A stretch of 64,000 nucleotides of DNA from an uncultured Clostridia bacterium (GCA_944387545.1 CALXFE010000001.1:62001-126000); one strand, 5' to 3'. Counted from the stretch's first letter, positions 25,934 through 34,082 are shown. Translations and numbers: made by a program. The notes: a model not told the origin generated them from the letters alone.

Positions 25934-26575
25934 ATGAACAAAAAAGACGCTGTAAAAATGATAGAAATTTTAAAACAAACTTATCCAGATGCTACTTGTA
26001 GTTTAGATTTTAACACACCTTTCCAAGCAGTCGTTGCTGTTATTCTTTCTGCACAGTGTACAGATGAAAGAGTAAACAAAACAACACCTGCTCTTTTTAA
26101 AAGATGTAAAACAGTAGAAGATTTTGCAAATATAGATATAAAAGAACTTGAAAATTTCATACATCCCTGTGGGTTTTTTAAGAATAAAGCAAAAAATATT
26201 AAATTATGTGCAAACCAAGTATTAGAAAAGTTTAATGGACAAGTTCCCAATAATATGAAAGATTTAATAAGTCTTGCAGGTGTTGGCAGAAAAACTGCTA
26301 ATGTTGTTTTACTTGAAGTCTTTGGAATTGCTGAAGGCATTGCTGTTGATACTCATGCCAAAAGAATTTCGAATTTAGTTGGGTTATCAAATGAAAAAGA
26401 ACCTGAAAAAATTGAACAAGATTTAATTAAACTCTTTCCAAAAGAATATTTAAAAGATATTAACCATTTATTTGTCTGGCATGGTAGAAATACCTGTATT
26501 GCCAGAAATCCGAAATGTGACATTTGTACCATTAATCGTTATTGTAAATATTATAAAAAAAATGTACATTCATAA
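25934..26575 (+). CDS. nth: Endonuclease III (DNA glycosylase/AP lyase)
   Basis: The 213-residue base-excision enzyme removes oxidised pyrimidines. It has the helix-hairpin-helix GVGRKTANVVLLEVFG with catalytic Lys, the catalytic Asp in GIAVDTHAKRIS, and the C-terminal 4Fe-4S ligands C-x6-C-x2-C-x5-C in CIARNPKCDICTINRYC. AAGGA precedes the ATG. It is a single plus-strand gene with its own promoter. Confidence 0.97.
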   Translation: MNKKDAVKMIEILKQTYPDATCSLDFNTPFQAVVAVILSAQCTDERVNKTTPALFKRCKTVEDFANIDIKELENFIHPCGFFKNKAKNIKLCANQVLEKFNGQVPNNMKDLISLAGVGRKTANVVLLEVFGIAEGIAVDTHAKRISNLVGLSNEKEPEKIEQDLIKLFPKEYLKDINHLFVWHGRNTCIARNPKCDICTINRYCKYYKKNVHS

Positions 26576-26608
26576 AATTGATAGTTTTTATACCATTGAT
26601 ATTTTCAA

Positions 26609-26640
26609 AAGAGGGAATCTGAAACGTCAGATTCCCTCTT
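26609..26640. terminator. Hairpin terminator, copy A
   Basis: GAGGGAATCTGA (26611-26622) pairs with TCAGATTCCCTC (26627-26638) around AACG. It ends both nth (+) and the Cys-rich gene transcript A (-). A near copy lies at 28786-28817. Confidence 0.85.
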
Positions 26641-26641
26641 T

Positions 26642-27121
26642 GCCTAGTTCAATCTAGTTGTGTGTGTTAAGACTTGGTTTGCGAGTTACCTTGAATTAAA
26701 CCGCTCTGGTCTTATTCCTCTTCTTCCTTAGCCGAATCATCCTTCTAGACGTAGTTCTTCTCGAAGGAAGCTGTTTTAAATATTTCTTCCAATTTTTCTG
26801 GAAGGTAATCAGCGTACAGATATTTCTCATATTCACCCAATTCTTGCTCTTCCTCTGGGCAACAGAAGTCGTAATCACCATCAACATCTAACCTTATATC
26901 TTTCAGTTCTGCCACATGATAGCCTTCGCACCATTCACAGCAGAAAATGATCCGTATATTTTCTGGTGTTGGAATTGTCTCGTTTAAGCGTTCTAGTGAA
27001 TATTCACTCTCTAGCTCCCACCATGAATATTCTGACGGTAAGTAGTCATATAAATCTTTCATATAAACCTCCAACAAATTTTTGTCATGTAGTCTTACAC
27101 ACATAATTCAAGCCTTCTAGG
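26642..27121 (-). other. Transcript unit A with complementary 5' and 3' ends
   Basis: On the minus strand the predicted RNA starts near ACCTAGAAGG and carries GTGTGTAAG in its leader (complements at 27093-27121). Its 3' part carries CTTAACACACAC and ends with AACTAGGC just before the terminator (26642-26671). CCUAG/CUAGG and GUGUGU/ACACAC can pair and close the transcript on itself. The same layout recurs at 28819-29371. The gene inside is at 26745-27062. Confidence 0.55.
26745..27062 (-). CDS. Cys-rich acidic protein, paralog A
   Basis: The 105-residue protein has a possible metal site, C41-C42-E-W-C45 with H49, and a CC pair at 67-68 (DYDFCCPEEE), then LYADYLPEKLEEIF. Paralog B (28930-29304) shares the order I-x-F-x-C-x2-C, HV, GD-x4-CCP, AD-x2-P-x-KL and FE. 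No known family is recognised. TTGGAGGT lies before the ATG at 27062. The stop is TAG, followed in frame by KDDSAKEEEE and TAA. Bases 26841-26940 contain 44 G or C, far above neighbouring genes, which suggests acquisition. A zinc-ribbon-like role is inference. Confidence 0.7.
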   Translation of the reverse strand: MKDLYDYLPSEYSWWELESEYSLERLNETIPTPENIRIIFCCEWCEGYHVAELKDIRLDVDGDYDFCCPEEEQELGEYEKYLYADYLPEKLEEIFKTASFEKNYV

Positions 27122-27128
27122 TATATCT

Positions 27129-27157
27129 ATTATAACACCTATTATAGACGTTGTCAT
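27129..27157 (-). promoter_or_regulatory. Promoter of unit A
   Basis: ATGACA (27152-27157), a 17-base spacer and TATAAT (27129-27134) on the minus strand put the RNA start at about ACCTAG, the conserved 5' end. Confidence 0.65.
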
Positions 27158-27275
27158 CTATTGTTTAAAATCTATGTTTTCTTCTCATCTAGATAGTTTC
27201 TTTTATTTTTAAAATATTTTCATATTTTGTATATTTATTTATCTTTTTTACATACTACTATGTAGAGGTGATTTT

Positions 27276-27419
27276 TTGACAAATATTAATTGTTCACTGA
27301 ATTGTATTTATCAAAAAGATGGAAAATGTTCCTATTCTAACATTACCCCTACCATCTTTTCTACTACAAGTGAATGTGCTTACTTTGTTGATAAATCAGA
27401 AAAAGAAACTAATTCATAG
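27276..27419 (+). CDS. Small Cys-rich peptide (47 residues)
   Basis: A TTG start (27276) preceded by GAGGTGA opens a 47-codon frame: MTNINCSLNCIYQKDGKCSY then SNITPTIFSTTSECAYFVDK. The pattern C-x3-C-x7-C-x15-C-AYF resembles short Cys-containing proteins that are widespread but uncharacterised in Clostridia. The four Cys suggest a small zinc or redox knuckle. It ends at a strong terminator overlapping its stop codon. It is easily missed because of its size and TTG start. Confidence 0.65.
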   Translation: MTNINCSLNCIYQKDGKCSYSNITPTIFSTTSECAYFVDKSEKETNS

Positions 27420-27436
27420 CAATTAGTTTCTTTTTT
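27405..27436 (+). terminator. Terminator of the small Cys-rich gene
   Basis: GAAACTAATT (27405-27414) pairs with AATTAGTTTC (27421-27430), followed by six T. Confidence 0.88.
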
Positions 27437-27442
27437 ATTCAA

Positions 27443-27466
27443 TTGGGGACGTTTCTGTTTGGACAT
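27443..27466 (+). repeat. GGGGACGT/GGACA intergenic repeat, copy 1
   Basis: TTGGGGACGTTTCTG then TTTGGACAT, related to copies at 30993, 33997, 47548 and 60656. It lies just upstream of the bactofilin-like promoter. Confidence 0.65.
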
Positions 27467-27472
27467 ATTGCA

Positions 27473-27501
27473 TTGACAAAATTTGTTTTACGTTGTATAT
27501 T
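27473..27501 (+). promoter_or_regulatory. Promoter of the bactofilin-like gene
   Basis: TTGACA (27473-27478), a 17-base spacer and TATATT (27496-27501), 32 bases before the start codon. Confidence 0.75.
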
Positions 27502-27533
27502 TTTATTGGTAATAAATTTAAGAGGAGGTTATT

Positions 27534-28784
27534 ATGTTAAAAAATAAAATCAAAATTATTTCTTTAATTGTTTTACTTATGATTTCTTTATTTTCGCCTA
27601 TTGTAAATGCTGAAAATGAAACAAATGCTGATCAAGCTATTCCTATTAGTGAGAATCAAGAAACCATAACGATAAAAGATGGTGACGAGTATTTATTTGA
27701 AGAAAATATAACAATTGATTATCCTGTTGATGGAAATTTATTTATTTTTGCTAACAATGTTACAATTAATTCTCAAATAGGTGGAGATGCTTTTATTGTT
27801 GCCAACTCTATTAACATAGAAGAAAATGGCTATATCTTAAGTAATTTATTTGCTTGCTCAAACAATATAAGTGTTAAAGGGTCTGTTTATAATATTTATT
27901 CTGTAGGAGATACCTTAACGATTGATGGTTTTATTTATAGAGATATTAAAACAGTTTGTAACTCTTTAAATATAAATGGTATGATAGGAAGAAATGCTTT
28001 TGTTAATTGCTCAAATATTAACTTTAAGGAAAAACCAAATACTGAAGAAACACCTAGTATCACATCTTATGGTACTATTCAAGGAGATTTAAATTATCTT
28101 TCTGATGAAGAAAAAAATATTCCAGAAGGTGCTGTTGCAGGAGATACTCACTTTACATCTTTAAAAAATAACAACAACAATGTAAATCTTTCAGACTATA
28201 TATATTCTTTAGGTGCTGTGTTAGTTTCTGCTGTAATCTTATGGTTAATTAGTTTATGGATTGCTCCAAAAATATCACATAGTCCATTAGCACCTATGAA
28301 ATTAAAGAAAGCCTTACAAATAATAGGATTCGGAATATTGGTACCACTTGTTCTTACCTTGTTGTCTATCATTATTCTATTTATTCCTATAATTACGCAA
28401 TTTACTATATTACTATTTTGTGTATTGGCTGCATTATTCTTTGTTAGTACATTTGTTACAATTATTCATATAAATGATATGGTTTGTAATCAATTAAAAA
28501 TTACGCAAAACTTACATAAATTAGGATTTTTAATTATTACTGCATTAATATTCTGGCTATTAACATTCATTCCTTATGTAGGCACTGGTATTTCAATATT
28601 AGCAATTATATGGGGAATTGGTAGTCTTTCATATAGTGTTTTTATGAAAGAAAAATCTGATGAAAACGAAGTTAATGAGATTACAAATGTAAAAAAAGAA
28701 GATAAGCCTAATAAAACAGCAAATAAAGAAAAAGAACAAAAAAATACAGATAAGAGTAATAAATCTAAAAAAGAAGAAAAATAA
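27534..28784 (+). CDS. Bactofilin-like (polymer-forming) membrane protein
   Basis: The 416-residue protein has a signal peptide (LIVLLMISLFSPIVNA, cleavage near residue 26). Residues 45-200 form a right-handed beta-helix-like stretch of short repeats (DGNLFIFANNVTINSQIGGD, FIVANSINIEENGYI, NISVKGSVYNI, TLTIDGFIY), as in bactofilin/polymer-forming domains. About five membrane helices follow (VLVSAVILWLISLWIA, VLTLLSIIILFIPII, ILLFCVLAALFFVST, LIITALIFWLLTFIPYV), then a Lys/Glu tail. The repeat domain would lie outside the membrane. Unusually it is flanked by the two Cys-rich units. GGAGG precedes the ATG. Confidence 0.85.
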   Translation: MLKNKIKIISLIVLLMISLFSPIVNAENETNADQAIPISENQETITIKDGDEYLFEENITIDYPVDGNLFIFANNVTINSQIGGDAFIVANSINIEENGYILSNLFACSNNISVKGSVYNIYSVGDTLTIDGFIYRDIKTVCNSLNINGMIGRNAFVNCSNINFKEKPNTEETPSITSYGTIQGDLNYLSDEEKNIPEGAVAGDTHFTSLKNNNNNVNLSDYIYSLGAVLVSAVILWLISLWIAPKISHSPLAPMKLKKALQIIGFGILVPLVLTLLSIIILFIPIITQFTILLFCVLAALFFVSTFVTIIHINDMVCNQLKITQNLHKLGFLIITALIFWLLTFIPYVGTGISILAIIWGIGSLSYSVFMKEKSDENEVNEITNVKKEDKPNKTANKEKEQKNTDKSNKSKKEEK

Positions 28785-28785
28785 A

Positions 28786-28817
28786 AAGAAGGAATCTGCA
28801 TCGTCAGGTTCCTTCTT
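28786..28817. terminator. Hairpin terminator, copy B
   Basis: GAAGGAATCTG (28788-28798) pairs with CAGGTTCCTTC (28805-28815). It ends the bactofilin-like gene (+) and unit B (-), and closely resembles copy A at 26609-26640. Confidence 0.85.
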
Positions 28818-28818
28818 T

Positions 28819-29371
28819 GCCTAGTTTCATCTGGTTCGTGTGTCAAGGATGAGGACTATAGGTTACATTAAATTCGTCACTCTAATCTTAATCTGTTGCT
28901 TTACCATATGAATTGTCATCGCTGTCTTCCTATTCTTCATCAAAATCTTCATATGTTTCGAATTCCGTCAGTTCAAACATTGCTTGCAATTTGGGTGGAA
29001 TACAGTCAGCACAAAGCCCATTTTGATACTCAGCTCGCCCAGTTTTAGGACAACAAGCCCGGAAATCCCCAGCTCTATCTTTTTTCAAATTTTTATAAGA
29101 GATAACATGACATCCTGAATTATCATCGCCATTACATTCGGTACATGGAAATACGATATATACATTATTAGCATTTATTGGTTCGTCATTTATGCGTATC
29201 CGTGTAATTATACCACCTGCTATTTTCCAATAAGTCTTTTTACCTTTCTCTACATTTTTACTAAAAGATTCTTCAAGTCTCTTTGCGTATTCTTGAGCTT
29301 CCATTTTATCCTCCTACATATACAAAGAATTGTTATTGCCTCCCCACACACTTAAATTCAAACCGTCTAGG
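28819..29371 (-). other. Transcript unit B with complementary 5' and 3' ends
   Basis: The predicted minus-strand RNA starts near ACCTAGACGG with AAGTGTGTGG in the leader (complements at 29344-29371). It carries CCTTGACACAC and AAACTAGGC just before the terminator (28819-28848). The layout, spacing and end sequences match unit A. The enclosed gene is at 28930-29304. Confidence 0.55.
28930..29304 (-). CDS. Cys-rich acidic protein, paralog B
   Basis: The 124-residue protein has C54-x2-C57, C65-H66, C84-C85 and C98-x2-C101 (VFPCTECNGD, DFRACCPKTG, LCADCIPPKL), more complete than paralog A, and could bind one or two zinc ions. The N-terminal 45 residues (WKIAGGIITRIRINDEP) are not shared with A. 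TAGGAGGA lies before the ATG. It ends in TAG, followed in frame by EDSDDNSYGKATD and TAA, as in A. Bases 29001-29100 contain 41 G or C. Codon differences from A fall largely at third positions, so both are real genes. Function unknown. Confidence 0.72.
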   Translation of the reverse strand: MEAQEYAKRLEESFSKNVEKGKKTYWKIAGGIITRIRINDEPINANNVYIVFPCTECNGDDNSGCHVISYKNLKKDRAGDFRACCPKTGRAEYQNGLCADCIPPKLQAMFELTEFETYEDFDEE

Positions 29372-29378
29372 TATATAT

Positions 29379-29407
29379 AGTATATTTTACTTTATGTAGA
29401 TTGTCAA
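29379..29407 (-). promoter_or_regulatory. Promoter of unit B
   Basis: TTGACA (29402-29407), a 17-base spacer and TATACT (29379-29384) on the minus strand, with the RNA start expected at ACCTAG. Confidence 0.7.
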
Positions 29408-29446
29408 TTTTTAAACAATACGTATCGTGTATGCTGTTCAATCCTA

Positions 29447-30106
29447 TTAATCTTTTAATTCATCAATAATCACTTTATAATCGACTGCATTTAGAATAGC
29501 TGTTCCTGCAACTAAAATATTCGCACCTGCTTTTTTTACTTCTGGAGCTGTTCTCAAATTAATTCCTCCGTCCACTTCTATATCTATTTCTAAATGATTG
29601 TCATCAATATATTTCTTTAATGTCCTTATTTTTTCTGTCATTTCACTTAAATAGCTTTGTCCACCTTTTCCTGGTTCTACTGTCATAATTAAGCACATAT
29701 GAATATATGGTAAATATTTGTAAACCTCTTCTATTTTTGTGTTTGGTTTTACAGATATTCCAATTTTGCAATTGTTTTGTTTTATATAATTTATTGTTTC
29801 CAATACCTCTTGCTCATTTTTGCAAGCTTCCAAATGAAATGTAATAATATTAGGTTCTACTGCACTAAAATCATCTACTGCTTTTTTGATGTCTTTTACC
29901 ATTAAATGGACATCTAATGGTGCATTTGATATTCTTCTTATATATGATGCATATTCTAACATCGTTTGATATGTGTTTTTTTCTACAAACTCACCATCCA
30001 TGACATCTATATGAAAATAATCTGTTTTAGATGCTTCTAATGCAAAAAATGTTTTTGACTCCTCTCCTTTTTTTACTGAAAGAATGGATGTTGAAACCTC
30101 TACCAT
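29447..30106 (-). CDS. rpe: Ribulose-phosphate 3-epimerase
   Basis: The 219-residue TIM-barrel enzyme interconverts ribulose 5-phosphate and xylulose 5-phosphate. It has STSILSVK at the start, YFHIDVMDGEFV (metal His/Asp), APLDVHLMVKD, LIMTVEPGKGGQSYL and DIEVDGGINLRTAPEVKKAG. Its ATG (30106) overlaps the last codons of rsgA (ATGGTAG), and AAAAGGAGG lies upstream. The order prpC-prkC-rsgA-rpe is the classic Bacillota cluster. Confidence 0.96.
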   Translation of the reverse strand: MVEVSTSILSVKKGEESKTFFALEASKTDYFHIDVMDGEFVEKNTYQTMLEYASYIRRISNAPLDVHLMVKDIKKAVDDFSAVEPNIITFHLEACKNEQEVLETINYIKQNNCKIGISVKPNTKIEEVYKYLPYIHMCLIMTVEPGKGGQSYLSEMTEKIRTLKKYIDDNHLEIDIEVDGGINLRTAPEVKKAGANILVAGTAILNAVDYKVIIDELKD

Positions 30107-30981
30107 TTTCTTTCCTCCTTTTCTTTTAATTCTTGATATATTCTGCAAAATCTATCATATCTTGCTTTATCAATTTCTCCATTTTCAACTGCTTTTTTGA
30201 TTCCACAGTTTTCTTCCTTTATATGTGTACATCCTATGAATTCACAATTTTCTTCAAATTGTCCAAATTCTTTGAAATAATGGTACAACTCTTTACTTTC
30301 TATTTCTGATATATCAAAAGTCGAAAAACCTGGTGTATCTGCTATATAGGTATTCTCATCTATTTCATATAATTTAATAGCTGTTGTTGTATTCTTTCCT
30401 CTTCTATTTTTCTTACTAATTTCTCCTTCTTGTGTAACATCTCCATTAAATATACCATTAATTAAAGTAGACTTACCAACACCAGAATTTCCGGAAAATG
30501 CATTGACATTATTTTTCAATACATTCTTCAGTTCATCAATCCCTTTTCTTTGTTTCGCACCTGTCAATATCACTTTATAGCCTATTTTGGTATATATTTG
30601 TTTTATATTTTCAAATTCTTGTTGTTTATCTAAATCTGTTTTATTTAGTATAATCACTGCATTTACACCTACATATTCTGCAAAAGCCAACTGTTTATCT
30701 AACATTAGTAAATCTGGTTTTGGGTCTTTGCTAGAAACGACAAATACAATTTGCGTAATATTGGCAAGTTTTGGTCTTTTAATATATACTTTTCTTTCAT
30801 AAATCTTTTCTATAACCGCTTTTTTCTTATCGTCATCTGTAATCGTAATTTCTACTAAATCTCCAACAACTGGCGTAATTTCCTCTTTTTTAAATTTTCC
30901 TCTTGCAGTAGTCTCATATATTGTATCTTCTACTTTCACCTGATACAAATTTGATATATTCTCTATGATTAATCCTTGCAT
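30100..30981 (-). CDS. rsgA: Ribosome small-subunit GTPase RsgA
   Basis: The 293-residue circularly permuted GTPase matures 30S subunits. An N-terminal OB-fold is followed by G4 ILNKTDLD, then G1 FSGNSGVGKSTLINGI and G3 DTPGFSTF. The C-terminal zinc knuckle reads CEFIGCTHIKEENCGI. A hairpin terminator separates it from prkC and a GGGGACGT repeat lies in its leader, so it may be transcribed separately with rpe. Confidence 0.97.
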   Translation of the reverse strand: MQGLIIENISNLYQVKVEDTIYETTARGKFKKEEITPVVGDLVEITITDDDKKKAVIEKIYERKVYIKRPKLANITQIVFVVSSKDPKPDLLMLDKQLAFAEYVGVNAVIILNKTDLDKQQEFENIKQIYTKIGYKVILTGAKQRKGIDELKNVLKNNVNAFSGNSGVGKSTLINGIFNGDVTQEGEISKKNRRGKNTTTAIKLYEIDENTYIADTPGFSTFDISEIESKELYHYFKEFGQFEENCEFIGCTHIKEENCGIKKAVENGEIDKARYDRFCRIYQELKEKEERKW

Positions 30982-30992
30982 GTTTCCTCCAT

Positions 30993-31033
30993 TTTTGTCC
31001 TTTTGGGGACGTTTCTTTTTGGGACATTTTTTA
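30993..31033 (+). repeat. GGGGACGT/GGACA intergenic repeat, copy 2
   Basis: TTTTGGGGACGTTTC then TTTTTGGGACATTTTTT, preceded by TTTTTGTCC. It lies between rsgA and the prkC terminator. Confidence 0.65.
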
Positions 31034-31065
31034 TTATTTTAATCTTTCCTTTTCTATTATATATG

Positions 31066-31103
31066 AAAAAAGTTCAATTCGCAATTATGAATTGAACTTT
31101 TTA
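31066..31103 (-). terminator. prkC terminator
   Basis: AAAGTTCAATTC pairs with GAATTGAACTTT across a short loop, followed by T on the minus strand, just after the prkC stop. Confidence 0.82.
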
Positions 31104-31119
31104 TTTTAACTTTTTATCC

Positions 31120-33102
31120 TTAACTAAAACTTACTGATGATGTACTATCTAAATTAATTGTTTGTGTTCTAGTCCAGTTTCCACCGTTTGTATCTGTAAT
31201 AATCAATGTTAGTTTTACTGAACCTTTTCCTGTAATCTCTGTTGATTTGTTAGTTATATTCTTATCAACTCCTGAATCTGTATAAACTGTACTGTCATTT
31301 ACTTTTAATTCAATTCTAACATTTTTTACAATATTAGTTTCACTTTCTCCTTCTGTACTTTCTTCATATCCTCCTGTAATTGATTTTACATTAATTGTTA
31401 CAGTTGCTTTCTTATCTTCAGCTACTTTATTTACAGTTAGCGTAACGGTTGTTCCTTCATCAACAGTCGTTCCTCCTGTAACACTTTGTCTTGTAACCTT
31501 TCCATTATCAGATGTTGCATCTACATAATTAACAGTAACTTTCAATCCTTGACCTTCTAGTGTTGATTTTGCATTTGCTTCTGTTTGCCCTACTACATTT
31601 TGCACTGTTACTTGTTTAATTCCTGTTCCAGTACTTACATGAATTTTTATTGTATCTCCTGCATAAGCTTCTGCGTTTGCCTCTACTTCTTGAGAAATAA
31701 CATATCCTTCTTCTACCGTTCTACTTGTTTCTTCAACAATTTCTGCTTCTAGATTTGCTTCTTCTAATGCTTTTTCAGCCTCTTCTCTTGTCATTCCAAC
31801 AACTTTAGGTACAGTTGTCTTTTCTTGCCCTTTACTAATCACAACTTTTACAGTACTTCCTTCTTTTACATTATAATCTGCTATATATGTAGGGTCTTGA
31901 GAAATAACATACCCTTCTGGAACATCTTTATTAAATTCTTCACTCGATACTTCAAAAACAAGTTTTAAATCCTCAACTGTTTTTTGCGCTTCTTCTTTTG
32001 ACATTCCTACAACATCTGGAAGTTCCACTTCTGCTGGATTTGTTATATTTAGAAATGCTAGTGTTCCACCTAAACTAATAGCAAATAGTAATATTAATCC
32101 AATAAACGCACTTAATACCTTATGTCTTTTAATAAATGCAACAAATTTATTATCCTTTTTTCCTTTTTTGTTGTTTCTATTATCATCCATATCTACATTG
32201 CCATATAAATCTGTATTAATTTTTTGTGTTCTGGCTGTTGCATCATATTCTTTATCTTCTACAAAATCACCATTTGGATTTTTTAGGGCTTGCCTTAAAT
32301 CAGCTAACATATCTGTGGCAGACTGATATCTTAAAGTTGTATCTTTCTTTAAAGCTTTCATAATAATTCTATTGACGGCTGATGGTAAATTTGGATTTAA
32401 TTCTATTGGTTCTTCCGGCTCTTCTTGCATATGTTTCAATGCCACAGAAACCGGTGTGTCTGCATCAAATGGAACTCTTCCTGTTACCATTTCGTACATA
32501 ACTACCCCTAGAGAGTATAAATCTGATTTTGCATCTGTATATCCCCCTCTTGCATGTTCTGGTGAAAAATAATGTACAGAACCAATTGTAGTTCCAAAAG
32601 CTGTTATTGTAGAATTTGAAACTGCTTTTGCAATTCCGAAATCTGTTACTTTAGCAATTCCATCTTCTGTTATAATAATATTATGTGGTTTTATATCTCT
32701 ATGAATAATATTGTTTTTATGAGCCATTTCTAATGCTGAAGCAATTTGTATTGCTACATTTACTGACCATTTCCATGGAAGCGGTCCTCTTTCTTCTACA
32801 ATAATTTCTTTTAATGTTTTTCCTCTAATTAGTTCCATTACAATATAATATAAATTATCTTCTGAACCAACATCATAAATAGATACGATATTAGGATGAG
32901 TAAGTCTTGCTGCAGATTGTGCTTCAATTTCAAATCTTTTAATAAACTCTTCATCTGTTGTGAACTCATCTTTTAAAATTTTTACAGCTACATTCCTTTT
33001 TAATACTTTGTCCTCAGCTCTATATACTGTAGCCATACCTCCATTACCAATTTTTTCAATAAGTTCGTATCTATTCCCTAATATTTTTCCTTCTAAAATC
33101 AT
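31120..33102 (-). CDS. prkC: Membrane Ser/Thr kinase with three PASTA domains
   Basis: The 660-residue protein has an N-terminal cytoplasmic kinase (GNGGMATVYRAE, AVKIL, IIHRDIKPHNIII, VTDFGIAKA). A membrane helix follows at about 333-356 (VLSAFIGLILLFAISLGGTL), then three extracellular PASTA domains (starting ELPDVVGMSKEEA, TVPKVVGMTREEA, TVQNVVGQTEANA), and a Ser/Thr-rich beta domain of about 95 residues. PASTA domains sense muropeptides or lipid II; PrkC controls wall growth and spore germination. It is reversed by the adjacent PrpC. Confidence 0.97.
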   Translation of the reverse strand: MILEGKILGNRYELIEKIGNGGMATVYRAEDKVLKRNVAVKILKDEFTTDEEFIKRFEIEAQSAARLTHPNIVSIYDVGSEDNLYYIVMELIRGKTLKEIIVEERGPLPWKWSVNVAIQIASALEMAHKNNIIHRDIKPHNIIITEDGIAKVTDFGIAKAVSNSTITAFGTTIGSVHYFSPEHARGGYTDAKSDLYSLGVVMYEMVTGRVPFDADTPVSVALKHMQEEPEEPIELNPNLPSAVNRIIMKALKKDTTLRYQSATDMLADLRQALKNPNGDFVEDKEYDATARTQKINTDLYGNVDMDDNRNNKKGKKDNKFVAFIKRHKVLSAFIGLILLFAISLGGTLAFLNITNPAEVELPDVVGMSKEEAQKTVEDLKLVFEVSSEEFNKDVPEGYVISQDPTYIADYNVKEGSTVKVVISKGQEKTTVPKVVGMTREEAEKALEEANLEAEIVEETSRTVEEGYVISQEVEANAEAYAGDTIKIHVSTGTGIKQVTVQNVVGQTEANAKSTLEGQGLKVTVNYVDATSDNGKVTRQSVTGGTTVDEGTTVTLTVNKVAEDKKATVTINVKSITGGYEESTEGESETNIVKNVRIELKVNDSTVYTDSGVDKNITNKSTEITGKGSVKLTLIITDTNGGNWTRTQTINLDSTSSVSFS

Positions 33103-33148
33103 ATTTATCTCTCCTTAATATGTTTAATATGTAGATTGCTTTTTGTCA

Positions 33149-33883
33149 TTATATATTTTTAATTACAATTACGGTAATATTATCATAACCACCATTATCA
33201 TTTGCTAATTTCACTAATTCTTTAGGAGCTTGTTCTATATCTTTTTTTGCCCATTTAAATATATCTTCTTGTGAAACTAGATTTGTTAATCCATCTGAAT
33301 TTATAATAATAATATCATCTTTTAAAAATCCTTTTACCATAACATCTGGTTCTACAAAAGCATTACACCCTAGAGCTTTCATTAACATGTTTTTTTGAGG
33401 ATGATGTGCAGCCTGCTCTTGTGTAATTGTTCCATCTTTTACCAACTTTTGTACATAACTGTGATCTTGTGTTAATTTTCTCATAAAATCTTTTCTAATT
33501 CTATATATTCTACTGTCTCCAACATGACCAATAAAGGCTCTATTATTATATATTAAACAAATCTCTAAAGTAGTACCCATTCCTTCTAATTCTGGATCTT
33601 CTTTCGATTTTTCATACACAATCATATTTGCATATTCCATACTACTTCCCACTAATTGGATAATACTTTCTTTGTCTTTTGGAATTTCTTTAAAATTGTT
33701 TTCTATATAACTTTTAGCTGATTGGATAGCAAGTTTGCTTGCAATTTCGCCACCTTTATATCCACCCATACCGTCTGCTAACATATATAGTTGAACTTCA
33801 TCTAAAGAATTGGATATATAATAGTAGTCTTGATTAATTTCTCTTACCTTCCCTATATCCGATTTTGCATAAGCCTTTATCAT
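33149..33883 (-). CDS. prpC: PP2C-family protein phosphatase
   Basis: The 244-residue protein has the PP2C metal motifs VREINQDYYY, MLADGMGGYKGGEIAS, IGHVGDSRIYRI and NDNGGYDNITVIVI. It dephosphorylates PrkC targets. GAGGTG lies before the ATG. It is the first gene of the prpC-prkC pair, 46 bases upstream of prkC. Confidence 0.96.
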   Translation of the reverse strand: MIKAYAKSDIGKVREINQDYYYISNSLDEVQLYMLADGMGGYKGGEIASKLAIQSAKSYIENNFKEIPKDKESIIQLVGSSMEYANMIVYEKSKEDPELEGMGTTLEICLIYNNRAFIGHVGDSRIYRIRKDFMRKLTQDHSYVQKLVKDGTITQEQAAHHPQKNMLMKALGCNAFVEPDVMVKGFLKDDIIIINSDGLTNLVSQEDIFKWAKKDIEQAPKELVKLANDNGGYDNITVIVIKNI

Positions 33884-33996
33884 GTTTTCACCTCGTTTTC
33901 CTTTTGTTCTTTCTTAAAAATTTATATAACTATACTTGTATCTTTTATATCACAAGTTTATGATTTTTGCAATTAGTTTACTAAAATTTGTTCATT

Positions 33997-34042
33997 AGGG
34001 ACGTGCCAAAATGGACAAAAATTGTCAAAAAGGGACAAACCT
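33997..34042 (-). repeat. GGGGACGT/GGACA intergenic repeat, copy 3
   Basis: On the minus strand it reads AGGTTTGTCCCTTTTTGAC, AATTTTTGTCC, ATTTTGGCACGTCCC, nearly the same as copies at 47548 and 60656. It lies in the 297-base gap between prpC and gatB, next to the gatB terminator. Confidence 0.75.
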
Positions 34043-34045
34043 AAA

Positions 34046-34082
34046 AAAGCCAATTTGAGTTTCTTCTCAAATTGACTTTTTA
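34046..34082 (-). terminator. gat operon terminator
   Basis: On the minus strand GTCAATTTGAG pairs with CTCAAATTGGC, followed by six T. It lies about 100 bases after the gatB stop. Confidence 0.8.

Noticed and set aside
26696-26887. Minus-strand frame overlapping paralog A
   Set aside because: It lacks a ribosome site and its Lys/Arg-rich sequence is an out-of-frame reading of paralog A and its tail.
28930-29304. Units A and B as purely noncoding structured RNA
   Set aside because: Both contain long open frames with good ribosome sites, and the differences between them fall largely at third codon positions.
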